DNA of 64,000 bases from Clostridia bacterium. GTDB taxonomy: Bacteria > Bacillota > Clostridia > Oscillospirales > CAG-272. Below are positions 36,562-44,855 of the stretch, one piece after another. A model generated the notes under the pieces. That model did no database searches and was not told the origin of the DNA. It saw nothing but the letters and a program-made list of their open reading frames with translations. Made by a program: the position numbers and the translations under genes. The stretch is from positions 1-64,000 of the forward strand of contig JAFTKN010000028.1 in NCBI GenBank assembly GCA_017453255.1, given 5' to 3'. Within the stretch, counting starts at the first letter, position 1, and the number at the start of each line of letters is the position of its first letter.

Positions 36562-36838
36562 TAGCCTTGCGAAAACCGAGCCCAATTGGTTTAAAATGGA
36601 AAATAGCTTGCCTTACTATGTTAAAAAAGCTTGCTAATTTTTTAATTACCTGCACTTTTTTGCCTTGTAAACCAACCTATTTTCTCATTTGAAACTGTGT
36701 GCATCTTCGAACGAATAAATCAGTAGAGGATTTTTTTGAGCTTTGGTGCAGACAGTTAAAAACTTTCAAATCAAAGGTCGGACTAAGCCTCACCGATTTA
36801 TCGTTCCAAGACAAATGGGCTCGGTTTACGTAAGGCTA
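36562..36838 (+). mobile_element. 277-bp miniature inverted-repeat element (TAGCCTTAC family, copies B and F)
   Basis: Fills the gene-free stretch between efp and the CD1247-like gene. The ends are 23-base inverted repeats with two mismatches: left 36562-36584 (TAGCCTTGCGAAAACCGAG...) and right 36816-36838 (...CTCGGTTTACGTAAGGCTA). Both ends finish in TA, as expected for a TA target duplication of the IS630/mariner type. The left 72 bases (36562-36633) match copies A and C. The interior contains a second foldback: ATTTGAA + ACTGTGTGCATC near 36688-36708 pairs with GGTGCAGACAGT + TTCAAAT near 36745-36775. No transposase is encoded. Confidence 0.72.
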
Positions 36839-36843
36839 AGCGA

Positions 36844-36862
36844 CTGACGTATGGTCAGTCCC
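36844..36862 (+). promoter_or_regulatory. Hairpin in leader of CD1247-like gene
   Basis: Stem GACTGAC/GTCAGTC with loop GTATG, just after the element and about 35 bases before the ATG. No T-tract follows, so it is not a standard terminator. Confidence 0.5.
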
Positions 36863-36896
36863 ATAAATTTAATAAATGTAAAGTGAGGAAATAGAA

Positions 36897-37334
36897 ATGG
36901 AAATGGACATTCTTGAAAAATGCGCATATATTAAAGGCCTTGCAGAAGGACTTAACCTTGATGCAACTAAGCCTGAGGGTAAGGTTTTGAATGCAATTAT
37001 CGACCTTCTTTCAGATATTTGCAATACAGTTGCTGATATTGATGATGAGGTTGCTACTCTTGGCGATTATATTGAGGAAATCGACCACGACCTTGGCGAT
37101 GTAGAGGAATACCTCTATGACGACGAGTGTGATTGCGATTGTGAGGACGATTGTGATTGTTGTGATTGTGAGGATGATGAGTGTGATTGCGATTGCGACT
37201 GTGATTGTGAGGATTGTGATTACATGGAGGCTATGTGTCCAAGCTGTGGTGAAACAATTTGCTTTGATAACGAGCTTGATCCTGAGGATCTTATCTGTCC
37301 AGCATGTGGTAAGGCCTTCAAAGAAGATAAATAA
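36897..37334 (+). CDS. CD1247-like protein with Asp/Cys-rich repeat and zinc ribbon
   Basis: 145 aa. The N-terminal helical part (ILEKCAYIKGLAEGLNLD...EGKVLNAIIDLLSDI) matches the CD1247 N-terminal domain conserved in Clostridia. The middle (about 78-110) is a striking run of Asp, Cys and Glu built from DCDC/CDCE units. A C-terminal zinc ribbon follows (CPSCGE...CPACGKAF). It is presumably cytoplasmic and could bind metal; function unknown. No clear vegetative promoter is seen within the element upstream, though one may lie inside it. GTGAGGA upstream of the ATG. Confidence 0.8.
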   Translation: MEMDILEKCAYIKGLAEGLNLDATKPEGKVLNAIIDLLSDICNTVADIDDEVATLGDYIEEIDHDLGDVEEYLYDDECDCDCEDDCDCCDCEDDECDCDCDCDCEDCDYMEAMCPSCGETICFDNELDPEDLICPACGKAFKEDK

Positions 37335-37340
37335 TTAATT

Positions 37341-37366
37341 AAAAGAGCCTTTTAGGCTCTTTTTTT
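37341..37366 (+). terminator. Terminator after CD1247-like gene
   Basis: AAAAGAGCCT/AGGCTCTTTT stem with 3-base loop and a T7 tail. Confidence 0.9.
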
Positions 37367-37378
37367 ATTACAAAACAC

Positions 37379-37407
37379 TTGAAACTAAATAAATAATATG
37401 CTAAAAT
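37379..37407 (+). promoter_or_regulatory. Promoter of isomerase-dehydrogenase operon
   Basis: -35 TTGAAA (37379-37384), 17-base spacer, -10 TAAAAT (37402-37407). Confidence 0.75.
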
Positions 37408-37443
37408 CAACTTAAAGAAACAAATAACACAAGGGGTGCTATT

Positions 37444-38262
37444 ATGAAATTAGGTACAATGGTTCATCTCGGCGATAACGTAGTCGAGAAAATTAAAGAT
37501 GTAAAAAAATATGGTCTTGAGTCATTCCAGCTTTGTGCTTGGAACCACAGTATGATGACTAAGGAGTGGGCGGACAAAATTAAGGCTACTGCTGATGAAG
37601 AGGGACTTGAAATTAGTGCTGTTTGGTGTGGCTGGAGTGGTGATGCTCATTGGGATTTTATTGGGGGATATCACACTCTTGGTATCGTGCCAGTTTTCCT
37701 TCGTGATAAGAGAATGAATGAGCTTAAGCTCGGCTTTGACTTCGCAAAAATGATGAATGTTACAGACGTAATTACTCATATGGGATTTTTGCCTGAAAAT
37801 CCAACAACTGATGAATTTAAAGCTGTTGTTTCGGCTATTTCCGAGCTTGCTGAATATTGTAAGGCAAATGGTCAATATTTATTATTTGAAACAGGACAAG
37901 AAACACCAATCACATTAAAAAGAACAATTATTGCTGTTGGTACAGGCAATTTAGGTATTAACCTCGACCCTGCAAATCTACTTCTTTATGGTAAGGCAAA
38001 TCCTTGTGATGCTATTGATATTTTTGGCGACTATATTCGTGGTGTTCATGCAAAGGATGGAGAATATCCAACAGATCCATATTACTTAGGCGTTGAAAAG
38101 AGAATAGGTGATGGACGTGCAAACTTCCCAGTGCTTATTAAAAAGCTTAAGGAGCATGGTTATAATGGCTCTATCACAATCGAGAGAGAAATAGATGGAG
38201 AAAAGCAAATTGAAGATATTATTTATGCAAAAAAATTCTTGGAGGATATAATCAATGGATAA
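37444..38262 (+). CDS. Sugar phosphate isomerase/epimerase (xylose-isomerase-like TIM barrel)
   Basis: 272-aa AP-endonuclease-2-type TIM barrel. Probable metal ligands are in LFETGQET (Glu), INLDPANLLLYG (Asp), GVHAKDGEY (His) and TIEREI (Glu). This family includes inositol, tagatose and keto-sugar epimerases; the sequence does not settle which. It overlaps the following Gfo/Idh/MocA dehydrogenase by 8 bases, the pairing often seen for degradation of inositol or unusual sugars. Confidence 0.87.
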   Translation: MKLGTMVHLGDNVVEKIKDVKKYGLESFQLCAWNHSMMTKEWADKIKATADEEGLEISAVWCGWSGDAHWDFIGGYHTLGIVPVFLRDKRMNELKLGFDFAKMMNVTDVITHMGFLPENPTTDEFKAVVSAISELAEYCKANGQYLLFETGQETPITLKRTIIAVGTGNLGINLDPANLLLYGKANPCDAIDIFGDYIRGVHAKDGEYPTDPYYLGVEKRIGDGRANFPVLIKKLKEHGYNGSITIEREIDGEKQIEDIIYAKKFLEDIING

Positions 38263-39235
38263 GGTAAGAGTTGGACTTGTAGGTGTAGGTGGAATGGGTG
38301 GTTGCCACTTTGGTAACTATGCTGATATTCAAAATGCAGAGCTTGTTGCTGCTTGTGATGTAAGACTTGATATGCTTAAGGAAAAGATTGGCGACAAGAA
38401 AATAAACGCTTACGATAGCCTTGAAAAAATGTTGGAAAACGAAAAGCTTGATATGATAGACATTTGTACTCCAAGCTATATGCACAAGGATATGGCAATA
38501 GAGCTTTTAAATAAGGGCTATCATGTGCTATGCGAAAAGCCAATGACTATTAATGCAAAGGATGCAAAAGAGGTTGTTGAGGTTGCAAGCAAGGCAGACA
38601 AAAACTTTATGGTTGCTCACGTTGTTAGATTTATGACCCCATACTCTTATTTGAGAAATGTAATTGAATCTGGTGAGCTTGGAAAGCTTATTAGACTTGA
38701 TATGAAGCGTATTTCAGCAATACCAACATGGAGCTGGGAGGACTGGATGAGAGATGAAAAGCGTAGTGGTGGAGTAGCGACTGACCTTTCAATTCATGAC
38801 CTTGATTTTGTTCAAAGCATTTTTGGTATGCCTGATACAATTGAATCATATCGTTATCAAATGAAGGATAACAACGATACAGTAGTATCTAATCTTACAT
38901 ATGGAGATATGCTTGTTTCCTGCGAGGGAACTTGGTATAATTGTGATATTCCATTCCATTCAACCTATTTAGCAGTATTCCAAAATGGATATGTTGAGCA
39001 TAATGATAAGCTTTACAAGAATGGCGAAGAGGTTAAAATTGAAAAGCAGGAAGCAACTGAGCTTGAGCTCGGAATCAATGTTGGAAATGACAATGGTTAC
39101 CTTTGCGAAATGCAATATTTTGTAGATTGCATAGTTAAAGGCGAAAAGCCTTCCTTCGTAACTGCTGAAAGCTCAGCTAACAGCGTAATTCTCGCTGATA
39201 TGGTTAAGGAAAAGGCAAGAATTTTAAGTAAATAA
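38255..39235 (+). CDS. Gfo/Idh/MocA-family NAD(P)-dependent oxidoreductase
   Basis: 326 aa. N-terminal Rossmann fold with GLVGVGGMGGCH (about 6-17), the catalytic lysine motif CEKPM, and the C-terminal alpha/beta substrate domain with GGVATDLSIHDLDF. It oxidises or reduces a sugar or cyclitol using NAD(P). Second gene of a two-gene operon, translationally coupled to the isomerase, with a shared terminator downstream. Confidence 0.9.
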   Translation: MDKVRVGLVGVGGMGGCHFGNYADIQNAELVAACDVRLDMLKEKIGDKKINAYDSLEKMLENEKLDMIDICTPSYMHKDMAIELLNKGYHVLCEKPMTINAKDAKEVVEVASKADKNFMVAHVVRFMTPYSYLRNVIESGELGKLIRLDMKRISAIPTWSWEDWMRDEKRSGGVATDLSIHDLDFVQSIFGMPDTIESYRYQMKDNNDTVVSNLTYGDMLVSCEGTWYNCDIPFHSTYLAVFQNGYVEHNDKLYKNGEEVKIEKQEATELELGINVGNDNGYLCEMQYFVDCIVKGEKPSFVTAESSANSVILADMVKEKARILSK

Positions 39236-39237
39236 AA

Positions 39238-39267
39238 AATAAAGGTGTCGTAACGACACCTTTATTT
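39238..39267. terminator. Bidirectional terminator
   Basis: Stem AAATAAAGGTGTCG/CGACACCTTTATTT with loop TAA. It ends the dehydrogenase operon and the convergent spoVA operon, overlapping the spoVAE stop. Confidence 0.9.
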
Positions 39268-39630
39268 TTTTGGTTTGCTCTTAAATATTAGTGTAGCAAT
39301 GAAGCCAAAGCAAATAGCTGCTGCAATACCACCAGCAGTTGCACTAATTCCACCTGTTAAGGCACCGATTAGCCCCTTTTCCATTACTGCCTTTTTTACA
39401 CCATTTGCTAAGGTGTAGCCAAAGCCTGTTAATGGTACAGTTGCACCACATCCTGCAAAATTAACGATATGCTCATATACACCTATAGCAGTTAAAAACA
39501 CTCCCAAGCAAACATATGTGACAAGTATTCTTGCAGGGGTAAGCTTTGTTTTGTCTATTAGTATTTGGGCAATTACACAAAATCCACCACCTACTAAAAA
39601 GGCAATACCGCATCTTAATAAAATGTCCAT
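39262..39630 (-). CDS. spoVAE: Stage V sporulation protein AE (SpoVAEb type)
   Basis: About 122-aa membrane protein with four hydrophobic segments and the family motif GCGATVPLTGFGYTLANGVKKAV. Part of the SpoVA channel for dipicolinic acid uptake into the forespore. I start at the ATG at 39630, which shares a base with the spoVAD stop (TAATG coupling) and has AGGAG nine bases upstream; an alternative ATG at 39639 lies too close to the ribosome site. Confidence 0.93.
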   Translation of the reverse strand: MDILLRCGIAFLVGGGFCVIAQILIDKTKLTPARILVTYVCLGVFLTAIGVYEHIVNFAGCGATVPLTGFGYTLANGVKKAVMEKGLIGALTGGISATAGGIAAAICFGFIATLIFKSKPKK

Positions 39631-40628
39631 TATTTGCATCTCCTAATTCTAATTAAATGAGCAATCGAAGGAATGGCCTCGCCTTGAAAAAGCGTCATAG
39701 GTGACATAAGAGCACCAGTGCCAATAAAAAGCACATCATTTAAGATTCCATTTTCGATATTCGGTATAATAGTAGAAGCCATAGCAACAGCACTACAGCC
39801 ACAGCCTGAGCCACCTGCATGAACGTCTTGATTTTCCCTGTCAAACACCATAAGACCACAATCAACGTGATTTTTTCTTATATCTATGCCTTCACCAAGT
39901 AATAAATCCTTTAAAATTTCACTACCCTCATAGCCTAAATCTCCTGTTACAATTAAATCAAAGGATGATGGAGAAAGTCCTGATTCTAAAAAATAATCCC
40001 GAATAGTTTTAATTGCAGCTGGAGCCATAGCTGCACCCATGTTATTTATATCCTTAACACCCATATCTATAATTTCGCCAAAATGAACCTGACATATTTC
40101 GCATTTTCCCTCGTTACCAAGAATAAATGAGCCTGCACCAGTAACAGTCCATTGGGCAGTGGGCGTTCTTTGACCACCATATTCAAGAGGAAATCTAAAC
40201 TGCCTTTCACTTGAGCAAAAATGAGAAGAGGTTGTAACACCGCAAAGCTTGATTATGTCACCACTGAATAGACAAGCTCCAATCCCAAGTCCTAAGGCAC
40301 AGGTCGAGCAAGCTCCATAAAGCCCCAAATAAGGCGTTTTAAAGCTCGATAGTCCATAAGCAGAGCCAACACATTGGTTTAGTAAATCACCTGCTAAAAG
40401 AAGATCAAAATTTTCTATAAAATAACCACTTTTTTTAATAGCACCATTTAAAGCCCTTCTTTGCATTTCGCTTTCAGCCTTTTCCCAAGATGATTTTCCA
40501 AATTTATTGTCAAGACAAAATTCGTCATAGTAATTACCTAATGGACCATTATACTCCTTTTCTCCGACAACGGAATAGGTGGAGCTGATTTTACAGGGCT
40601 TTTTTAAGGTTATTGTTTTATTTTTCAT
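39630..40628 (-). CDS. spoVAD: Stage V sporulation protein AD
   Basis: 332-aa thiolase-fold protein that binds dipicolinic acid in the SpoVA complex. Motifs GACSTCALGLGIGA, TSSHFCSSERQFRFPLEYGGQR, TGDLGYEGSEIL and GGSGCGCSAVAMAS are characteristic. I start at the ATG at 40628, which has GGGGGT upstream inside the end of spoVAC; the frame extends four codons earlier. Middle gene of spoVAC-spoVAD-spoVAE. Confidence 0.95.
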   Translation of the reverse strand: MKNKTITLKKPCKISSTYSVVGEKEYNGPLGNYYDEFCLDNKFGKSSWEKAESEMQRRALNGAIKKSGYFIENFDLLLAGDLLNQCVGSAYGLSSFKTPYLGLYGACSTCALGLGIGACLFSGDIIKLCGVTTSSHFCSSERQFRFPLEYGGQRTPTAQWTVTGAGSFILGNEGKCEICQVHFGEIIDMGVKDINNMGAAMAPAAIKTIRDYFLESGLSPSSFDLIVTGDLGYEGSEILKDLLLGEGIDIRKNHVDCGLMVFDRENQDVHAGGSGCGCSAVAMASTIIPNIENGILNDVLFIGTGALMSPMTLFQGEAIPSIAHLIRIRRCK

Positions 40629-40630
40629 GT

Positions 40631-41074
40631 TTACCCCCAAATCAGCTGAACAATATAATAAATAACACCATAAATTGAGCCACTTAATGTTCCAAATAAA
40701 ATAACAGGACCAGATATAGAAAAGATTTTTGCACCAACACCTAAAACCAAGCCCTCTGATTTTGTATCAATAGCAGGGGAGGCAACAGAATTTGCAAAGC
40801 CTGTTATAGGTACAAGCGTGCCTGCACCAGCAACCCTTGCGATAGTGTCAAAAATTCCAATTCCCGTAAGCGTTACTGATATAAAAATTAAGGTTATAGA
40901 AACAATAGCATAGGCGTCAAGCTCCTCAAGTCCAATTATTCGATAAAGCTCAAATAAGGCTTGACCAAGAGAACAAATAGCACCACCTATAAAAAAAGCA
41001 TGTATGCAATTTTTTAAAATCGGTGATTTTTTTTGCCTCTGATTTACATATTCGACATATTCTTCCTTTTTCAT
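40631..41074 (-). CDS. spoVAC: Stage V sporulation protein AC
   Basis: 147-aa membrane protein, mechanosensitive-channel-like part of the SpoVA DPA translocator. Conserved segments: HAFFIGGAICSLGQALFE, ARVAGAGTLVPITGFANSVASPAID and GAKIFSISGPVILFGT. The ATG at 41074 is chosen because AGGGGG is just upstream; the frame extends 13 codons further without a ribosome site. First gene of the operon. Confidence 0.94.
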   Translation of the reverse strand: MKKEEYVEYVNQRQKKSPILKNCIHAFFIGGAICSLGQALFELYRIIGLEELDAYAIVSITLIFISVTLTGIGIFDTIARVAGAGTLVPITGFANSVASPAIDTKSEGLVLGVGAKIFSISGPVILFGTLSGSIYGVIYYIVQLIWG

Positions 41075-41101
41075 AAATATCCCCCTTGATTTTGCTAAAA
41101 T

Positions 41102-41132
41102 TATACTGTGCAAAATTAGGATAAATTATTCA
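41102..41132 (-). promoter_or_regulatory. Candidate forespore (sigma-G-like) promoter of spoVA operon
   Basis: Minus strand TGAATA (41127-41132), 18-base spacer, CAGTATA (41102-41108), close to the sigma-G pattern GNATR / CATNNTA. There is no good vegetative -35 here. Assignment is by inspection only. Confidence 0.5.
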
Positions 41133-41138
41133 AAATTA

Positions 41139-41167
41139 TTGACAAAGCAAAATAATTGTTGTATCAT
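41139..41167 (+). promoter_or_regulatory. Promoter of small protein-mscS operon
   Basis: -35 TTGACA (41139-41144), 17-base spacer, -10 TATCAT (41162-41167). Confidence 0.75.
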
Positions 41168-41200
41168 ATAATATAGTTAATATAGAAAGGTGGAGGACAA

Positions 41201-41494
41201 ATGGCAGAAAAAATGAACAAAGTAAAGGACAAGGTTACCACAGTTGCCAAAACTGCTTATGATAAAACAGCTTATTTTGCAAAAATAGCAAAATTGAAGG
41301 TAGAAATTCAAGCTAATAAGGCTAAGCTAAATGCTGTTTATAAAAAATTGGGTAAGCTTTACTATACATATAAAAATACAGAGAATATGAGCGAGGAGGA
41401 AACCTCAGTGCTTGTCAAGGAGGCAGATGTTTTAACTGCTAAAATTGCAGGCCTTGATAAGGAGCTATTTATACTCCAACATTCTGAGGCGTAA
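41201..41494 (+). CDS. Small helical protein of unknown function, upstream of mscS
   Basis: 97 aa, lysine-rich and almost entirely helical, probably coiled coil (KVEIQANKAKLNAVYKKLGKLYYTYKN and EADVLTAKIAGLDKELF). No signal peptide, membrane helix or cysteine motif. No family recognised. GGTGGAGG ribosome site before the ATG. It lies 6 bases before the MscS gene, so the two are cotranscribed and it may help in envelope stress or channel assembly; that is inference. Confidence 0.8.
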   Translation: MAEKMNKVKDKVTTVAKTAYDKTAYFAKIAKLKVEIQANKAKLNAVYKKLGKLYYTYKNTENMSEEETSVLVKEADVLTAKIAGLDKELFILQHSEA

Positions 41495-41500
41495 ATAAAC

Positions 41501-42343
41501 ATGGTAAATAGTTTATTTTTAACATCGGATACAAGCTTTTGGGACGGAATTAAAAACTTTTGGAGCAATAATATTGTTCCAATCGCAGCAAGAATATTAA
41601 TTGCATTATTAGTATTTATTGTTGGTAGCTTTATAATTAGAAAAATTACAAAGAACATAGCTAAGGGAAAAATTTTCCCTAAGATGAACAAGACATTAAG
41701 AACCTTCTTGAAGCATGTAATCGGTGGATGCCTGTACGTTATATTAGCATTAGCTATAATTTCTATTTTAGGCTTTGACGTATCTGCTTTTTCTGCAATA
41801 GTTGCATCTGCTGGCTTGGCTGTTGGCCTTGCATTACAGGGCGGTCTTACAAATATTGCAGGTGGTATTATGCTTGTAATCTTCAAGCCATTTGAGGTTG
41901 GCGATTATATTGAGGGTGGAAATGTTTCTGGTACAGTTGTTGATATTGGTTTATTCTATACAACAGTTACAACTCCTGATAATAAAAAGGTAGTAGTGCC
42001 GAATGGAACGATTTCTAATACTGATGTAACTAACTATTCAGCTCATGATACAAGAAGAATTGATTTTGACTTTTCAATTTCCTTTAAGGCTGACATAGAC
42101 ACAGCAAAAAAGGTTTTATTTGCTTGTGCTAAGGCTGATGAAAGAATTTTAGATGACCCTAAGCCAGCAGTTATGATTGCATCTCATAAGGAAAATGCAA
42201 TAGTAATTAAACTTAGAGTATGGGTTAAATCTGATGATTATTGGGATGTTAATTTCCAAATGCTCGAGCAGGTTAAACGTAGCTTTGACGAGTTTGGTGT
42301 TGAAATTCCATATCCACAGCTCGATGTTCATATTGAAAAATAA
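41501..42343 (+). CDS. Small-conductance mechanosensitive channel (MscS family)
   Basis: 280 aa. Three N-terminal membrane helices (about 25-50, 70-95, 98-130), the third with the pore-lining Gly/Ala pattern (ASAGLAVGLALQGGLTNIAGGIMLV). The cytoplasmic beta domain follows (PFEVGDYIEGGNVSGTVVDIGLFYTTV, VPNGTISNTDVTNYSA), ending with a conserved PYPQLDVHI. It releases solutes on hypo-osmotic shock. Second gene of its operon. Confidence 0.94.
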   Translation: MVNSLFLTSDTSFWDGIKNFWSNNIVPIAARILIALLVFIVGSFIIRKITKNIAKGKIFPKMNKTLRTFLKHVIGGCLYVILALAIISILGFDVSAFSAIVASAGLAVGLALQGGLTNIAGGIMLVIFKPFEVGDYIEGGNVSGTVVDIGLFYTTVTTPDNKKVVVPNGTISNTDVTNYSAHDTRRIDFDFSISFKADIDTAKKVLFACAKADERILDDPKPAVMIASHKENAIVIKLRVWVKSDDYWDVNFQMLEQVKRSFDEFGVEIPYPQLDVHIEK

Positions 42344-42346
42344 TAA

Positions 42347-42374
42347 AAAAGGAACGGATTTTATCCGTTCCTTT
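42347..42374. terminator. Bidirectional terminator mscS/clpC
   Basis: AAAAGGAACGGAT/ATCCGTTCCTTTT stem, between convergent genes. Confidence 0.9.
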
Positions 42375-42376
42375 TG

Positions 42377-44794
42377 TTATTTACGAGTGAGAACATTAAA
42401 TTTTATTGCATCATTTTCAAAGCTTATGCTTACCTCGTCACCTGATGAAATTTCACCACTTAGAATTTTTTCTGACAGAGGATTTTCTAAAAGGCTTGTG
42501 ATAGATCGCCTAATAGGTCTTGCTCCATATTGCTTGCTGTAGCTTTTTTTAGCGATATGCTTAATAACGCTATCATCATTTTTTAACTCAATTCCAATAT
42601 CACGAGCAAGAGAGCATACCTCATTTAGCATTATGCGAGTAATTTTTTCTGCATCCTCAAGGCTTAACTTGTTAAAAATTATTATTTCATCAAGCCTGTT
42701 TAAAAATTCAGGATTAAATTCATTCTTTAAGGCATCGTTGATTTGTATTCTCATCATATCACTTTCATCATCAGCGCTAAAGCTTTTAGAAAAACCAAGT
42801 GGCTTAGGCTCAGTAATGTTTTTTGCTCCAACATTTGATGTAAGAATAATAATCGTATTCTTAAAATCTACATGACGTCCTTGTGAGTCGGTAAGAATTC
42901 CGTCCTCAAGAATTTGTAAAAGAATATTGTAAACATCGTTGTGTGCCTTTTCAATCTCGTCAAATAAAACAACGGAGTAGGGCTTAGAGCGAACTAATGA
43001 TGTAAGAATACCCCCCTCCTCATAGCCTACATATCCAGGGGGAGCACCGATTAATCTTGAAACCGAATGCTTTTCCATATATTCAGACATATCTATTCTT
43101 ATAAGGGCATCGCTTTGACCGAAAACAATTTTTGAAATACTTTTTGCAAGCTCGGTTTTTCCAACACCAGTAGGACCTAAAAATAGAAATGAGCCAATAG
43201 GCTTTTTGTGATTTTTCAGCCCCATTCTCGACCTTTTTATAGATGAAGCAACCTTTTTAATAGCATTTCTTTGCCCAATTACACACTCATTAAGTTCCTC
43301 TTCTAAGTTAGAAAGTCTATCGCTCTCGCTTTTTTCAAGCCTTGTAATAGGGATGTTAGTCCACTGAGTAATTAAATGTCTTATGTCATCGCCTATCAAG
43401 GTTGGAATACTGTCAGCCTTTGATTTTTCGTGCTCGGATAAACGTCGCTTAAGCTTCATTTTGAGCTCAATTTCTTCATCCTTAATTTGTGTAGCAGCAT
43501 CAAAGCATTCGTTTAAAATCGCTCGTTCCTTGTCGCTTGAAAGAGATTTGAGCCTGCCCTCAAGCTCCTTAATCTCCTTGGTTTTAGAAAAATGCTTCAT
43601 TTTAAGCCTCGAACAGCCCTCATCAATTAAATCAATTGCCTTGTCAGGTAAAAATCTATCATTTAGGTATCTGATAGACAAGGAAACAGCAGTAATAATA
43701 GCATCGTCGCTTATTTTTACCCCATGAAAATCCTCGTATCTTGATTTTAATCCAAATAAAATATCAAGTGTCTTTTCCTCGCTCGGCTCTTCAATTAAAA
43801 CAGGCTGAAATCTTCTTTCAAGAGCACTGTCCTTTTCGATATGCCTTCTATATTCTGATGTTGTAGTAGCGCCAATTAACTGAATTTGTCCTCGTGATAA
43901 TGCAGGCTTAATAATATTTGCGGCATCAACAGCCCCCTCTGCAGCACCTGCACCTATAATTGTGTGTATTTCGTCAATAAAAAGAATAATTGATGGGTTA
44001 CTTCTAAGCTCGTTCATAACACCACGCATTCTTTCTTCAAATTCACCTCTGTATTTTGCACCTGCTATCATTGAGCTTAAATCTAAAGAAATAATGGTTT
44101 TACCTAAAAGATCGCTTGGAACGTCACCCTCATTAATTTTTTGTGCCAACCCCTCGACAATAGCAGTTTTTCCAACACCAGGCTCACCGATTAAGCAAGG
44201 ATTATTTTTAGTACGTCTTGAAAGTATTTGAACAAGTCTGCTAACCTCGCTATCTCTGCCAATTAAAGGATCGTATTTTCCTAATTTTGCTTGTGCATTT
44301 AGATTTTTTCCATATGTGGTAAGCATGGATACAGGAGAGCTTGCTTGCTTTTCAGCTTTAGGCATATAAGCCTCAAGATAATTTGTTATTTCAGACTTAA
44401 GTATCTGTAGGCTTATTCCCAGGGAAATAAGAAGGCGAGCACCAATTGAATCAGGCTCATCACAAAGAGCATAGAGTAAATGCTCGCTTCCAATAAGCTG
44501 ACCATTAAATCTTTTCATTATTGTATTTGAAAGCTCTACAATTCTTTTTAGCTTTGGTGTTAAGCTTTCTAAGCTTGGTTTATTATCATTAACCCTACTT
44601 GATTCGTAAATTTTCAAGTAAGCATCCTTATAGCTTAACTTTTTTTCTTCTAAAATCTTACAGCCTATGCAATCGGTATCAAGAATACCTAATAGCAAAT
44701 GCTCAGAGCCTATGTAGGCACTTCCTAATTTTTCCGCGTTTCTTTTTGAGGCTTGTAAAACTGCCTCTGCCTTTTTAGTGAATCTGTTTAACAT
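42377..44794 (-). CDS. clpC: ATP-dependent Clp protease ATPase subunit (ClpC type)
   Basis: 805-aa Hsp100 chaperone. Two N-terminal Clp repeats (SAYIGSEHLLLGIL at 25-38 and GQLIGSEHLLYAL at 98-110), first AAA+ domain with Walker A GEPGVGKT (203-210), a coiled middle domain, and the second AAA+ domain with GPTGVGKTELAKS. The tripeptide LGF in KPLGFSKSF sits where ClpC carries its ClpP-docking loop, so it should work with ClpP. Unlike the usual ctsR-mcsA-mcsB-clpC operon, no regulator genes lie beside it here. Start ATG at 44794 with AAAGGA upstream. Confidence 0.92.
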   Translation of the reverse strand: MLNRFTKKAEAVLQASKRNAEKLGSAYIGSEHLLLGILDTDCIGCKILEEKKLSYKDAYLKIYESSRVNDNKPSLESLTPKLKRIVELSNTIMKRFNGQLIGSEHLLYALCDEPDSIGARLLISLGISLQILKSEITNYLEAYMPKAEKQASSPVSMLTTYGKNLNAQAKLGKYDPLIGRDSEVSRLVQILSRRTKNNPCLIGEPGVGKTAIVEGLAQKINEGDVPSDLLGKTIISLDLSSMIAGAKYRGEFEERMRGVMNELRSNPSIILFIDEIHTIIGAGAAEGAVDAANIIKPALSRGQIQLIGATTTSEYRRHIEKDSALERRFQPVLIEEPSEEKTLDILFGLKSRYEDFHGVKISDDAIITAVSLSIRYLNDRFLPDKAIDLIDEGCSRLKMKHFSKTKEIKELEGRLKSLSSDKERAILNECFDAATQIKDEEIELKMKLKRRLSEHEKSKADSIPTLIGDDIRHLITQWTNIPITRLEKSESDRLSNLEEELNECVIGQRNAIKKVASSIKRSRMGLKNHKKPIGSFLFLGPTGVGKTELAKSISKIVFGQSDALIRIDMSEYMEKHSVSRLIGAPPGYVGYEEGGILTSLVRSKPYSVVLFDEIEKAHNDVYNILLQILEDGILTDSQGRHVDFKNTIIILTSNVGAKNITEPKPLGFSKSFSADDESDMMRIQINDALKNEFNPEFLNRLDEIIIFNKLSLEDAEKITRIMLNEVCSLARDIGIELKNDDSVIKHIAKKSYSKQYGARPIRRSITSLLENPLSEKILSGEISSGDEVSISFENDAIKFNVLTRK

Positions 44795-44855
44795 AAGCGG
44801 TATATCCTTTCTTGGTATTTCCGATTACATTATTGACAAAAAGCTAAGATTATTT

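Noticed and set aside
37117-37338. Possible CRISPR-like or tandem repeat
   Set aside because: The repeated GATTGTGATTGC units are coding for an Asp/Cys run in frame with a recognisable protein; no spacers.
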